Assembly: GCF_000160555.1 (NCBI RefSeq)
Contig: NZ_GG749281.1
Location: 1 to 32,942 of the forward strand
Reading direction: 5' to 3'
DNA length: 32,942 nt
From: Centipeda noxia ATCC 43541
GTDB lineage: Bacteria > Bacillota > Negativicutes > Selenomonadales > Selenomonadaceae
Part shown: positions 1 through 7,175 of the stretch, piece by piece
Position numbering within the stretch: position 1 is the stretch's first letter
How the letters are laid out: each line of letters starts with the position of its first letter
Translations under genes and position numbers: made by a program
The notes under the pieces: model-generated
The model's input: the letters and a program-made list of their open reading frames with translations, nothing else
What the model was told of the DNA's origin: nothing
Databases searched by the model: none

Positions 1-58
1 TCATATTCTTTCGTCAAGCTTTTTTCTTAAACTTTTCTCAATTTTTTTCGCATAACTC

Positions 59-298
59 TCACATCATATGTGCAATCAGGACGACAATGACACCCGGAAT
101 GCCAAAGATGCCGACAATGAGCGCCTTGAAGAAGGTGATCTCGATGCCTGCGCCAAACAAATTGATGACCCACAGGATAACAGCACCGACGATGCTGTTT
201 GTGATGAGTGCCCACAGGATACGGAACGGCAGAGCGATCACCTTCCCGAGAATTGCAAACAATACAATGCCGACAGCAAGAGCAACAATAATATCCAT
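59..298 (-). CDS. bofA: BofA-family small membrane protein
   Basis: A 79-residue, almost entirely hydrophobic protein with two or three membrane segments and the glycine-rich tail typical of the BofA family (pro-sigma-K processing inhibitor BofA of Bacillus). In spore formers BofA holds the SpoIVFB protease inactive in the forespore membrane. In Negativicutes that do not sporulate the role is unknown, so the name reflects family and position only. I chose the start at 298 because a strong AGGAGG lies about 8 bases upstream; the longer frame to 328 runs into recR and has no ribosome site. It sits 1 base after the recR stop, the last gene of the dnaX-ybaB-recR-bofA run, which supports the assignment. 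Bases 1-58 downstream are AT-rich with no gene or clear terminator. Confidence 0.8.
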   Translation of the reverse strand: MDIIVALAVGIVLFAILGKVIALPFRILWALITNSIVGAVILWVINLFGAGIEITFFKALIVGIFGIPGVIVVLIAHMM

Positions 299-299
299 C

Positions 300-896
300 T
301 CAGATTTCCCTCCTATTTTCCATTGCACGCGAAAGAGTTACCTCGTCCGCGTATTCCAGATCTCCTCCGACGGGCAAACCGTGTGCGATGCGCGTAACAC
401 GGACACCCATGGGCTTCAGAAGCTTCGCAATGTACATTGCGGTCGCCTCGCCCTCAACGTTTGGGTTGGTCGCAACAATCACCTCCTCCACATCTGTTGT
501 GCCAACGCGCGTGACAAGCTCACGGATGCGGATATCGTTCGGCCCGATGCCCTCGATCGGCGAGAGTGCGCCGTGCAGAACGTGATACACGCCATCGTAG
601 TCATTCATACGCTCCATAGCCGCCACGTCGGGCGGCTGCTCGACGACGCAGATCATCGTGTGATCCCGCTTCTCCGCCATACAGATGGCACAAGGATCGC
701 TGTCCGTGAGGTTGAAGCAGGTGGAGCAAAAACCAATCTTCTCTTTTGCTTCAACAATGGCAGAAGCAAGCCGACGCGCCCGCTCCATGTCCATGTCGAG
801 AACATGATAGGCAAGACGCGCCGCCGTCTTTGCTCCGATGCCGGGCAGCGTACGAAACTGCTCTATGAGCTGCGTAAGCGGTGCGATATGCTGCAT
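300..896 (-). CDS. recR: Recombination mediator protein RecR
   Basis: 198 residues, the usual RecR length. RecR with RecO (and RecF) loads RecA onto gapped, SSB-coated DNA. Visible in order: helix-hairpin-helix segment around [17 protein letters not shown] (17-33), a four-cysteine zinc site (C57, C60, C69, C72) and a Toprim domain beginning near ICVVEQPPD (82-90), continuing to the conserved [13 protein letters not shown] region near the C-terminus. The start lies 1 base after the ybaB stop and has only a weak ribosome site, so translation is probably coupled to ybaB. Position between ybaB and bofA is the conserved Firmicute order. Confidence 0.97.
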   Translation of the reverse strand: MQHIAPLTQLIEQFRTLPGIGAKTAARLAYHVLDMDMERARRLASAIVEAKEKIGFCSTCFNLTDSDPCAICMAEKRDHTMICVVEQPPDVAAMERMNDYDGVYHVLHGALSPIEGIGPNDIRIRELVTRVGTTDVEEVIVATNPNVEGEATAMYIAKLLKPMGVRVTRIAHGLPVGGDLEYADEVTLSRAMENRREI

Positions 897-897
897 C

Positions 898-1224
898 TCA
901 GAGGAGTCCCGGCGGGAGTCCGAGTCCGCTCGTAAGTTTGCCCATCTCCTGTGCCATCATCTCATCAACCTTCTTCGTCGCTTCATTAAACGCAGCCGAA
1001 ATCAGATCCTGGAGCATCTCAACATCCTCGGGATCAACCGCATCCGGGGCAATAACGAGATTCTGCACCTGCTTCTCGCCGTCCATGACGATCTTCACAG
1101 CGCCGCCGCCCGCAGAGACCTCGATGGTCTTGCGCTTGAGCTCATCCTGCATCTTCTTCATTTCGCTTTGCATCTTCTGGACTTTTTTCATCATGCCGGC
1201 CATGTTGCCGCCGCCGTTAAACAT
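898..1224 (-). CDS. ybaB: YbaB/EbfC family nucleoid-associated DNA-binding protein
   Basis: 108 residues, the normal size for the YbaB/EbfC family, small dimeric proteins that bind DNA as a tweezer-like dimer and are nearly always encoded between dnaX and recR. The N-terminal part ([18 protein letters not shown]) is the family's methionine/lysine-rich helix, followed by a beta region with an [15 protein letters not shown]-like strand and a C-terminal acidic helix. I took the ATG at 1224 because AGGAG sits about 7 bases before it; a longer frame to 1254 has no such site. The gap to dnaX is about 60 bases, so all these genes are probably co-transcribed. The exact cellular role of the family is not settled. 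Confidence 0.95.
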   Translation of the reverse strand: MFNGGGNMAGMMKKVQKMQSEMKKMQDELKRKTIEVSAGGGAVKIVMDGEKQVQNLVIAPDAVDPEDVEMLQDLISAAFNEATKKVDEMMAQEMGKLTSGLGLPPGLL

Positions 1225-1285
1225 AGTAGCTCTCCTTTGTATTGTAGAAATCATATATCTAGCCTAACAAAAAGCATCCCCGCCG

Positions 1286-3121
1286 TCAAGCATCATCGTC
1301 CGGAAGCTCATCGCTGTCAAACATCTCTGCCTCCTCGTCCGGCGTCGGCTCATACGCCCCATACGATGCGTCTTCACGAGGCGCTGTAGCTTTCTCTGCG
1401 CGACGGGGGACAGGTGCTGTGACCTCCTCGACACGCGCCCCCTCGCCTGCGATTTTGAGCAGCTCCGTTACCTGCTCCGGATATTCCGGCCGCTTCTCGG
1501 CGGGCGGCGGCGCGGCCGACTCCTCCTCACCGCCTGTGCAGACGACAACGACAGGATGTCCCGCGAGCTCCGTCATGACCTCCTCAAAAACGGCACGATG
1601 CCTCTTTCCGATGTAATCGCGCGCCATATCAGACGAGGGCCGGATGAAGAAATGCGTCTCCGTCATTCCCTCGTAGTCCGCTCCCGAGAGCAAAGAGGCG
1701 GCAAGCTTGTTTCGCTCCTTAAGACGTACTTGAAAACTCTTCCAGAGCTCCGCATCCAGCTGACGAGGCGCGTTGTCCGGAACCGGGGGCGCAGCTTTTG
1801 ATGCTGCGGCACGCTTCGTCGCGGCAGTCTTCGTATCCTTCGTCCTCGTCGAACCGATCGGCGGCACTCCCGCTCCTGCAGCAGGCGAGATATTCCGACC
1901 GACTGCATTCTTCGCCGCGCCGCCTGCTGCAAGGCGCGCCGTCAGCTGCGCTATCTGTGCCTCGAGCCGCGCAATACGCAGCGTGTCCGCACTGTTCGAT
2001 GCCGCGGTCTGTTCTGCAGTCTGCGGCGCCGGTGCATCTGCTGCACGGCAAAGCGCAATGAACATCGTCTCGACTGCGATGCGCGGCTGCGGTGAGAAGC
2101 GCAGTTCCTGCATCGTCTCATTGAGCGTACGCAGGATCGTCATGATCTTTTCCTGTGTGAAGCGTTTGGCCTCCTCACGCAGAACATCCTCCTGCTCTGC
2201 ACAGAACTCCGCTGCACTGACAGTTCCGCCCACACCGACGATCATCAGACTGCGGAAGTACTGAGCAAGTTCTCCGAGAATCTGCTTCAGCTCGCGCCCG
2301 TTCTGCAGGAGTTCACCCAGCTGGGCAATGAGTGCCGGAGCATCACAGTCCGCGATCTGCATTGCCATCTTCTCAATCCATGCATGCCCAACGAGGCCGA
2401 GCGCCTCCTGCACCCGCTCTGTCGTAAGCTGCCCCTCCGCGAGCGCCGTGCACTGATCGAGGATGGAAAGCGCATCGCGCATCCCGCCGTCCGCCTGCAG
2501 CGCAATGAGCCCGAGTGCATCCTCCTCTGCCGCAATGCCGGACTCCCGGCAGACATACAGCAGGCGGTCGCGAATCTCCGTCACCGTAATGCGGTGGAAA
2601 TCATAGCGCTGACAGCGAGACTGAATCGTCGCCGGCACCTTATGCGGCTCTGTCGTCGCGAGGATGAAGATCACGCGCTCAGGCGGCTCCTCAAGTGTTT
2701 TGAGGAGCGCGTTGAACGCCTCCGTCGTCAGCATGTGCACTTCGTCGATGATGTAGATTTTATAGCGCCCTGCTGTCGGCGCGAACTTCACCGACTCGCG
2801 CAGATCGCGGATCTCATCGATGCCGCGGTTCGATGCCGCATCGATCTCGAACACATCCATCGATGAGCCGTCGCTGATGCTGCGGCAGGACTCACACACA
2901 CCGCACGGCGTCAGCGTCGGCCCCTCGGCACAGTTGAGCGCACGCGCGAGGATCTTGGCCGTACTCGTCTTGCCCGTGCCGCGCGGCCCCGTGAAGAGAT
3001 AGGCATGGCTCGTCTGCCCCGATGCAACCGCACGAGAAAGTGTACGGCTGATATGCTCCTGCCCCACGAGATCGGCAAAACTCTCCGGCCGCCAGCGGCG
3101 ATACAGCGCAACGTAAGACAT
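1286..3121 (-). CDS. dnaX: DNA polymerase III subunits gamma/tau
   Basis: 611-residue clamp-loader ATPase subunit that couples the sliding-clamp loader to the replicase. Seen: RWRPESFADLVGQEH near the N-terminus, Walker A GPRGTGKT (45-52), a zinc site with three cysteines in TPCGVCESC after an earlier cysteine, the DEVH Walker B, and the SRC sensor/arginine-finger motif in QSRCQRYDF. A low-complexity Ala/Pro/Lys linker and an acidic tail follow domain III, as in tau. The start at 3121 follows GGAGGAG; the frame continues open to 3220 through the SRP RNA, which is not coding. No A-rich slippery heptamer was noticed, so production of a short gamma form by frameshift is not evident. The start codon is only about 17 bases after the SRP RNA terminator. 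Confidence 0.97.
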   Translation of the reverse strand: MSYVALYRRWRPESFADLVGQEHISRTLSRAVASGQTSHAYLFTGPRGTGKTSTAKILARALNCAEGPTLTPCGVCESCRSISDGSSMDVFEIDAASNRGIDEIRDLRESVKFAPTAGRYKIYIIDEVHMLTTEAFNALLKTLEEPPERVIFILATTEPHKVPATIQSRCQRYDFHRITVTEIRDRLLYVCRESGIAAEEDALGLIALQADGGMRDALSILDQCTALAEGQLTTERVQEALGLVGHAWIEKMAMQIADCDAPALIAQLGELLQNGRELKQILGELAQYFRSLMIVGVGGTVSAAEFCAEQEDVLREEAKRFTQEKIMTILRTLNETMQELRFSPQPRIAVETMFIALCRAADAPAPQTAEQTAASNSADTLRIARLEAQIAQLTARLAAGGAAKNAVGRNISPAAGAGVPPIGSTRTKDTKTAATKRAAASKAAPPVPDNAPRQLDAELWKSFQVRLKERNKLAASLLSGADYEGMTETHFFIRPSSDMARDYIGKRHRAVFEEVMTELAGHPVVVVCTGGEEESAAPPPAEKRPEYPEQVTELLKIAGEGARVEEVTAPVPRRAEKATAPREDASYGAYEPTPDEEAEMFDSDELPDDDA

Positions 3122-3137
3122 GGTCACTCCTCCCGAA

Positions 3138-3161
3138 CAAAAAAGCAGCCCCCCGGGCTGC
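3138..3161 (-). terminator. Rho-independent terminator of the SRP RNA
   Basis: On the minus strand a 7-bp perfect GC-rich stem (GCAGCCC/GGGCTGC, 3145-3161) with a 3-base loop is followed by a run of T. It ends the SRP RNA and stands directly before the dnaX ribosome site, so dnaX must rely on read-through or on an internal promoter. Confidence 0.85.
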
Positions 3162-3184
3162 AACGATATTCCGATTTCTCCCAC

Positions 3185-3308
3185 GGCAGGCCGCAGTTCC
3201 CAGGCGTCCTCGCGGCACATGGAACGATCCGCTTACCGCTGCTTCCTTCCGGACCTGACGGGGTTCACAGGGTTCCATTGCGCGAGACCAAGGCACTGCA
3301 GCCCGCCC
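3185..3308 (-). ncRNA. ffs: Signal recognition particle RNA, small bacterial type (4.5S-like)
   Basis: The minus strand carries the hallmark SRP domain IV sequence GTCAGGTCCGGAAGGAAGCA (within about 3240-3265), the asymmetric and symmetric internal loops bound by Ffh, closed by the GGAA tetraloop. The ends pair over about 20 bases: GGCGGGCTGCAGT at the 5' end with ACTGCGGCCTGCC at the 3' end, with only a few wobbles and mismatches, giving the expected long hairpin of about 120 nt without an Alu domain. With Ffh it targets membrane and secreted proteins to the translocon. It lies 19 bases after tRNA-Ser and ends at a clear terminator. Exact ends are estimated from pairing. Confidence 0.93.
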
Positions 3309-3327
3309 TGAGAAAAATCAATAAAAA

Positions 3328-3418
3328 TGGCGGAGAGTGAGAGATTCGAACTCTCGGTACGGTATCACCGCACACACGCTTTCCAGGCGTGCTCCTTCAA
3401 CCACTCGGACAACTCTCC
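3328..3418 (-). tRNA. tRNA-Ser, anticodon GGA
   Basis: Read on the minus strand: acceptor stem GGAGAGT/ACTCTCC, discriminator G, encoded CCA, anticodon stem CACGC/GCGTG with loop CTGGAAA (anticodon GGA at 3382-3384, reads UCC), a long variable arm as expected for serine tRNA, and a T arm with GTTCGAATC. About 91 bases including CCA. A sigma-70-type promoter lies just upstream. Confidence 0.96.
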
Positions 3419-3462
3419 ACGTGCTATCAAAAATAAAGCTATTCACTTCTGCAACGCTTGCT

Positions 3463-3492
3463 AGTCTAGCACGTTTTAAAGAATCTTGTCAA
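3463..3492 (-). promoter_or_regulatory. Sigma-70-type promoter for tRNA-Ser and SRP RNA
   Basis: Minus strand: TTGACA (3487-3492), 18-base spacer, TAGACT (3463-3468), about 40 bases before the tRNA. A consensus -35 fits a stable-RNA promoter. Bases 3493-3659 beyond it are AT-rich and hold no gene I can support. Confidence 0.65.
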
Positions 3493-3659
3493 GAAAAAAA
3501 GAAAACGGCACAGCGGCAGATTTTACGTATTCACATCATTCTTGACCGCCGCGAAAATATGCGAGAATTCGTTTGCCTTTCATCATGCGCCATAATCCTT
3601 CCCTTTCCATATTGTACTCTCCATAAATTTTGCATATTCCCTGCCTCGAGTTCCGTATC

Positions 3660-4265
3660 TTATTCTTGATCCTGCTCCAGTTCTTGCCTTCGGAGGCTTT
3701 CTTCCAACGCCTCCGATATTTCATCCAGATCTTTGATGATATCCCGTCTCTGACTGTCCTTTGCTGCTTCGAGACTCCATGTTTTACTTTTTTCTCCTCG
3801 TCTCCTCAGCTCTAAAAAGATCCTTTTGTCTTCTATGGAGATATCATCCAAATCTTCTATTAAAATCAAGCTCGATCCATATGCCTCCTGTAAATCCTTT
3901 AAATTACTTACCAAATTGCTAGGCCCATCCCATGACATACGAGCATCACTCGCATAGTTTTCGATTTTGATGATCTTTGTAAAGAGTGGGATGACACATA
4001 TTTTTGTATACCCCGACTCTCCGTAAGCATACAGATATGGAAATTTATATTCATGGGCATAGCAATTCATCTCCAGCGCACGGCGTTCATAAGTGTCAGA
4101 TAATACTTGATCATGGAAATACAACTGGTAGCGAAACCCCGCTATATTTGTGGTCTCCGGCAAGTAGACGGGCGTGACATAGGAGTATGTAAGAAACCAC
4201 ACATAAAGGGCAAAACCGATCCCAATGATGAAGGTGAGTGTTTTTACGACAAAGTAGGATTTCAT
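3660..4265 (-). CDS. Hypothetical single-pass membrane protein in AT-rich island
   Basis: 201 residues, function not recognised. Residues about 7-30 (VKTLTFIIGIGFALYVWFLT) form one membrane segment; the rest should lie on one side of the membrane. The middle contains aromatic-rich beta-like stretches (FRYQLYFHDQ, YKFPYLYAYG), and the last 70 residues are highly charged and helical (EDLDDISIEDKRIFLELRR, LDEISEALEESLRRQEL), probably a coiled coil. Codon use is AT-rich compared with dnaX and pfkA, suggesting acquisition by transfer. It resembles the neighbouring 4471-5121 product in layout (N-terminal anchor, soluble tail) but I see no clear sequence similarity. Such orphan membrane proteins are common as immunity proteins in toxin loci; this is inference from context only. 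Confidence 0.6.
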   Translation of the reverse strand: MKSYFVVKTLTFIIGIGFALYVWFLTYSYVTPVYLPETTNIAGFRYQLYFHDQVLSDTYERRALEMNCYAHEYKFPYLYAYGESGYTKICVIPLFTKIIKIENYASDARMSWDGPSNLVSNLKDLQEAYGSSLILIEDLDDISIEDKRIFLELRRRGEKSKTWSLEAAKDSQRRDIIKDLDEISEALEESLRRQELEQDQE

Positions 4266-4320
4266 ATGCCTCAGCTCCTCTTATTCATGAACCAGATCCG
4301 TTATCTGATGATGGAGTGAA

Positions 4321-4455
4321 TCAGATTCGTCCACTGCCATCGTCGGGGAGGTTATGCACGAGACGGAATGTCTCCTCACCGAAGACAGTGGCAAGTTCCT
4401 GCTGTTCTTCGATCTTCTTTTTGTCGAAGATTCTGCCGAGCTCATTCAGTTCCAT
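4321..4455 (-). pseudogene. 44-residue fragment, possibly from an FHA/CdiA-type polymorphic toxin
   Basis: A short frame starting MELNELGRIFDKKKIEEQQE and ending at a TGA at 4321. It continues in frame from the stop of the 4471-5121 gene, with six more open codons before its ATG, and has no ribosome site of its own. The composition (charged helix, then LATVFGEETFRLVHNL) reminds me of the helical module repeated in the C-terminal regions of filamentous-haemagglutinin/CdiA-like proteins of Negativicutes, upstream of the toxin tip. This resemblance is from memory and unverified. If right, it is a leftover of a recombined toxin cassette; otherwise it may be chance coding or a small unknown protein. 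Confidence 0.3.
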
Positions 4456-4470
4456 TTGATCTGCCAATGT

Positions 4471-5121
4471 TTAGCTGAAAGGATATAGCAGCATTTTTCG
4501 ATAATCAATCGTGCCATCTCTTTTCAGCGGCATAGTATAAAAAAATTCGGGCTGTATTATGGGAGGTGTTGACAGTTGTTCATAAAAGAGGTGATCTCTT
4601 TCCTCCAACTCTGTTTCACTGTGAAGAATAGTTAATTCATCATCACTATATTTTGCCAATGCTTTTGATAAATATTTGTATTCTGGAGAAGATAAATCAA
4701 CCTCCGGATTGATCAGGAGCGTAACATGAAACGGCTCAGACTGGATTATATAGAACCCCACACTTCCATACACATAAAACTTATTCTCCTGATAGAACAA
4801 GCCCATATCCTTTTCCCATGTGTATACTTCGTTGTCAAGGACGCGTACTTTACTCGCTCCGCCATGCCTTGTCCATTCCTCCAAGTGCATGTCCCACAGT
4901 GCCACTTGATTAGACTGGCTGCGATGAACGAGTATTTGTCCCTTACAAAAGATTTCTATATCGTATTCAGGAGAGATATATGGCCCGTAGGGCGGATCGA
5001 ACCATGTATTCAGCCAATATTTAAATCCGAATAGAACCTGATAAAGGATCCATACACTTAATAAAGTGCCGCACAGTATGCCTCCGCGGAGAACTATTTT
5101 TTTGATGCGATCTATCACCAT
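4471..5121 (-). CDS. Hypothetical single-pass membrane protein
   Basis: 216 residues, not recognised. A basic N-terminus followed by a membrane segment at about 12-33 (LRGGILCGTLLSVWILYQVL) anchors a soluble domain rich in Tyr, Trp and Phe. The soluble part has alternating hydrophobic strands (YDIEIFCKGQILVHR, NKFYVYGSVGFYIIQ, FHVTLLINPEVDL) and looks mostly beta, followed by a helical acidic stretch (LAKYSDDELTILHSETELEERD). AT-rich codon use matches the flanking island genes. The gene lies between the DUF2691-like gene and the short fragment, all on the same strand, with gaps of about 55 and 15 bases, so co-transcription is likely. A role as immunity protein is possible but only inferred. 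Confidence 0.6.
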   Translation of the reverse strand: MVIDRIKKIVLRGGILCGTLLSVWILYQVLFGFKYWLNTWFDPPYGPYISPEYDIEIFCKGQILVHRSQSNQVALWDMHLEEWTRHGGASKVRVLDNEVYTWEKDMGLFYQENKFYVYGSVGFYIIQSEPFHVTLLINPEVDLSSPEYKYLSKALAKYSDDELTILHSETELEERDHLFYEQLSTPPIIQPEFFYTMPLKRDGTIDYRKMLLYPFS

Positions 5122-5176
5122 AGGTCAATCCTCCGACAAGGAAACAGTTCCCTGAAATTCTGCCGTCCAGACGCAA

Positions 5177-5605
5177 TTATCCATCCATTTCAATATTTTC
5201 AAATCCTTGGTTTACTGCATTCGTATACAAGGCAGATATTATCTTGTCATCAACAGAAGAAATATCTACATATACACTATCTGTTACAACGACTTCTAAA
5301 TAAGCTCCATTTACCTTGTCCGTTTTGTTTTCGATGGAAGATTTTAAGCTGAATATACCTGATACTATATAGTACATACGTGACTCGAGCAATGAGAAAA
5401 AATCTTGGTTTGAAAAATAATCGGAATCAAATAAATCAACCATTTCACCGTTTATATTTTTCCATGCCTGAAGATCAACAACTTCCCATGTACCATAAAC
5501 CTCCCATGTACCATCGACGATATCCTTTATGGGGGAAAGTATACGATATAAATATTGTCCCCATTCATTTGGAATGATAAAACTTATTTTTTTTATATTG
5601 TCCAA
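5177..5605 (-). CDS. DUF2691-like protein of unknown function
   Basis: About 142 residues. The opening KKISFIIPNEWGQYLYRILSP, the later VVVTDSVYVDISS, and the ending LYTNAVNQGFENIEMDG resemble the DUF2691 family, small cytoplasmic Bacillus/Firmicute proteins of unknown function, from memory. The frame is open to an ATG at 5647, but I prefer the TTG at 5605: GGTGAG and AGGAG lie just upstream of it, while the ATG has no ribosome site, and family members begin very close to the IPN motif. There is no signal or membrane segment. Residues encoded at 5480-5514 carry a duplicated GTWEV, from a tandem repeat in the DNA. DUF2691-type proteins are sometimes found as lone or tandem genes in variable loci, fitting the island context. 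Confidence 0.55.
   Translation of the reverse strand: MDNIKKISFIIPNEWGQYLYRILSPIKDIVDGTWEVYGTWEVVDLQAWKNINGEMVDLFDSDYFSNQDFFSLLESRMYYIVSGIFSLKSSIENKTDKVNGAYLEVVVTDSVYVDISSVDDKIISALYTNAVNQGFENIEMDG
5480..5514. repeat. 18-bp tandem duplication inside the DUF2691-like gene
   Basis: Two adjacent copies with an 18-base period share the 13-base core TCCCATGTACCAT (5484-5496 and 5502-5514); 16 of 17 bases match when the flank AAC is included. The period is six codons, so the frame is kept and the protein reads GTWEVY-GTWEVV. Confidence 0.85.
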
Positions 5606-5647
5606 ATTTCTCACCTGCTCCTTTTCGGATGCCCATTTTTGTCTCAT

Positions 5648-5911
5648 TCCGGAGATAGACTTTATCTGCTTCCTCTTTTTCGCCCGTCCTTGTAAAGAAC
5701 CAGTTGCCCTCGAGAGGTCATGCCGAATACCTCGCTCCTTAAAGTCGAACAGAGGATTGGGACAGAGCTTGTGTTTAAGATCCAGGACATGACCGTCTGT
5801 CCTCTGCGCGGATGAGGGCAGGGAACGGCATCGCTGAAGATCAGCTTTCTTACGATGATTTGAGAGGCTCTCATCAGCCCACCGGCCACGCAGCGTTCAA
5901 AGAATGGGCTT
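5648..5911. other. Intergenic remnant without a supportable gene
   Basis: The minus strand has an open frame (5662-5889, GTG start, 75 codons) and a second frame open upstream into the DUF2691-like gene, but neither has a ribosome site, recognisable motif or protein-like composition that I trust. It may be decayed coding sequence of the island or its junction with the core chromosome. Confidence 0.4.
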
Positions 5912-5971
5912 TAAAAATAAAAGGCCCCGCACGACACTCTCCTCCCAAGAAGAAATGCCGTACAAAGCCTT
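5912..5971 (-). terminator. Terminator downstream of pfkA
   Basis: Minus strand: AAGGC and GTACGGCA pair with TGTCGTGC and GCCTT around a loop of about 19 bases, with small internal loops, followed by TTATTTTT (5912-5920). It lies about 60 bases after the pfkA stop. Confidence 0.65.
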
Positions 5972-6031
5972 AGCCTCGTGTTGATGAGATGACGACGGAG
6001 CGCACACACGACGCACTTCCCTGCCGCCGTT

Positions 6032-6997
6032 CTAGGCCAGCACACGCGAGAGGCGCACAAGCTCCGGGTCAAGGGTCTTCGTGTTGTTGACGGCCTCGAA
6101 GAGGTTCACGCTCACGACCTGCCCCTCGTTGAAGCTGAAGATCACATCGTTGACCCCCGAGATGATCGCCAGTGCCGCCTTCTCGCCGAGCATTGATGCC
6201 TTGATGCGGTCCTCCACCGTCGGCGAACCGCCGCGCTGGATGTGCCCGAGCACTGAGACGCGCGTGTCGATCTCCGTCTTTTCCCCGATGATCTTGCCGA
6301 TCTCGACGCCCGAACCTGCGCCCTCGGCGACGACGATGATGCTGTAACGCTTGCCGCGTTCGTACATCTCCTTCAGCTCGCAGCTGATCTCCTCGAGGTC
6401 GAATGCGACCTCGGGCACGAGGATGTATTCCGCACCGCCCGCAATACCCGACATCATTGCGAGCCAGCCCGAGTGGCGCCCCATGACCTCGACAATGATA
6501 ATGCGGCGGTGTGCCGATGCCGTATCGCGCAGCTTGTTGATCGCATCCACGATCGTGTTGCACGCCGTGTCGCAGCCGATGGTATAGTCCATGCCCCAGA
6601 TATCATTGTCGATCGTTCCCGGCAGGCCGACGATCGGCATGCCGGTCTCCTGACTGAGGAGCGAGCCGCCTGTGAGCGAACCGTCCCCGCCGATGATGAC
6701 AAGCCCCTCGATGCCGCGCTTGCGCAGATTCTCAAACGCTGTCCTGCGCCCCTCCGGCGTCATGAATGACTTGCTGCGCGCTGTGCCGAGGAATGTGCCG
6801 CCGCGCTGGATCAGATCACTGACACTGCGCGTGGTGAGCTGTACGATATCGTCATGCACCATGCCGCTGTATCCGTTGTGCACGCCGTAGACCTCGACAC
6901 CCTCGTAGGTCGCCGTGCGCACCACTGCGCGCGCCGCCGCATTCATACCCGGGCTGTCGCCGCCCGATGTGACCACCGCGATTGCCTTTTTCAGCAT
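6032..6997 (-). CDS. pfkA: ATP-dependent 6-phosphofructokinase
   Basis: 321 residues, the standard bacterial PFK-1 length. It phosphorylates fructose 6-phosphate to the 1,6-bisphosphate, the committed glycolytic step, in the cytoplasm. Seen: nucleotide loop TSGGDSPGMN (10-19), GGDGS (103-107), where the second Gly indicates ATP rather than pyrophosphate use, catalytic PGTIDND (126-132), MGRHSGW (172-178) and the substrate-binding HIQRGG motif. The ATG at 6997 follows a GGGGGA ribosome site. It is monocistronic by appearance, with a terminator downstream, and close to pyruvate kinase, though the two are on opposite strands with a symporter between them. Confidence 0.97.
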   Translation of the reverse strand: MLKKAIAVVTSGGDSPGMNAAARAVVRTATYEGVEVYGVHNGYSGMVHDDIVQLTTRSVSDLIQRGGTFLGTARSKSFMTPEGRRTAFENLRKRGIEGLVIIGGDGSLTGGSLLSQETGMPIVGLPGTIDNDIWGMDYTIGCDTACNTIVDAINKLRDTASAHRRIIIVEVMGRHSGWLAMMSGIAGGAEYILVPEVAFDLEEISCELKEMYERGKRYSIIVVAEGAGSGVEIGKIIGEKTEIDTRVSVLGHIQRGGSPTVEDRIKASMLGEKAALAIISGVNDVIFSFNEGQVVSVNLFEAVNNTKTLDPELVRLSRVLA

Positions 6998-7120
6998 AAA
7001 AACATCCCCCGTCCCTATGGCGCACTCTGTGCGATGTCTATTCTGCTCCTATTCTACGAAAGCAGGCACGAAAAGTAAAGCCTCACATGCAAAAAACTCA
7101 GCCGGAAGATCAGACGGCAA

Positions 7121-7170
7121 AAAGAGAGATTGGATCTCCCCGGAGGGAAAATCCAATCTCTCTTTATTTT
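7121..7170. terminator. Terminator after the symporter gene, probably bidirectional
   Basis: A 13-bp perfect stem, AGAGAGATTGGAT (7123-7135) with ATCCAATCTCTCT (7151-7163), is flanked by T-rich tracts in both directions (TTTTTGCC on the minus strand, TTTATTTTTT on the plus strand). It lies directly downstream of the symporter stop. Confidence 0.85.
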
Positions 7171-7175
7171 TTGTA

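Noticed and set aside
5670-5765. Possible third copy of the unknown element on the minus strand (GGGCGAAAAAG)
   Set aside because: Only the CGAAAAAG block is shared; the opening TTGGCACAG block and the inner hairpin are absent.
3328-5911. tRNA-Ser as the attachment site of an integrated island
   Set aside because: The AT-rich island lies on the 5' side of the tRNA, while integrases usually use the 3' end; no direct repeat of the tRNA end and no integrase was seen.
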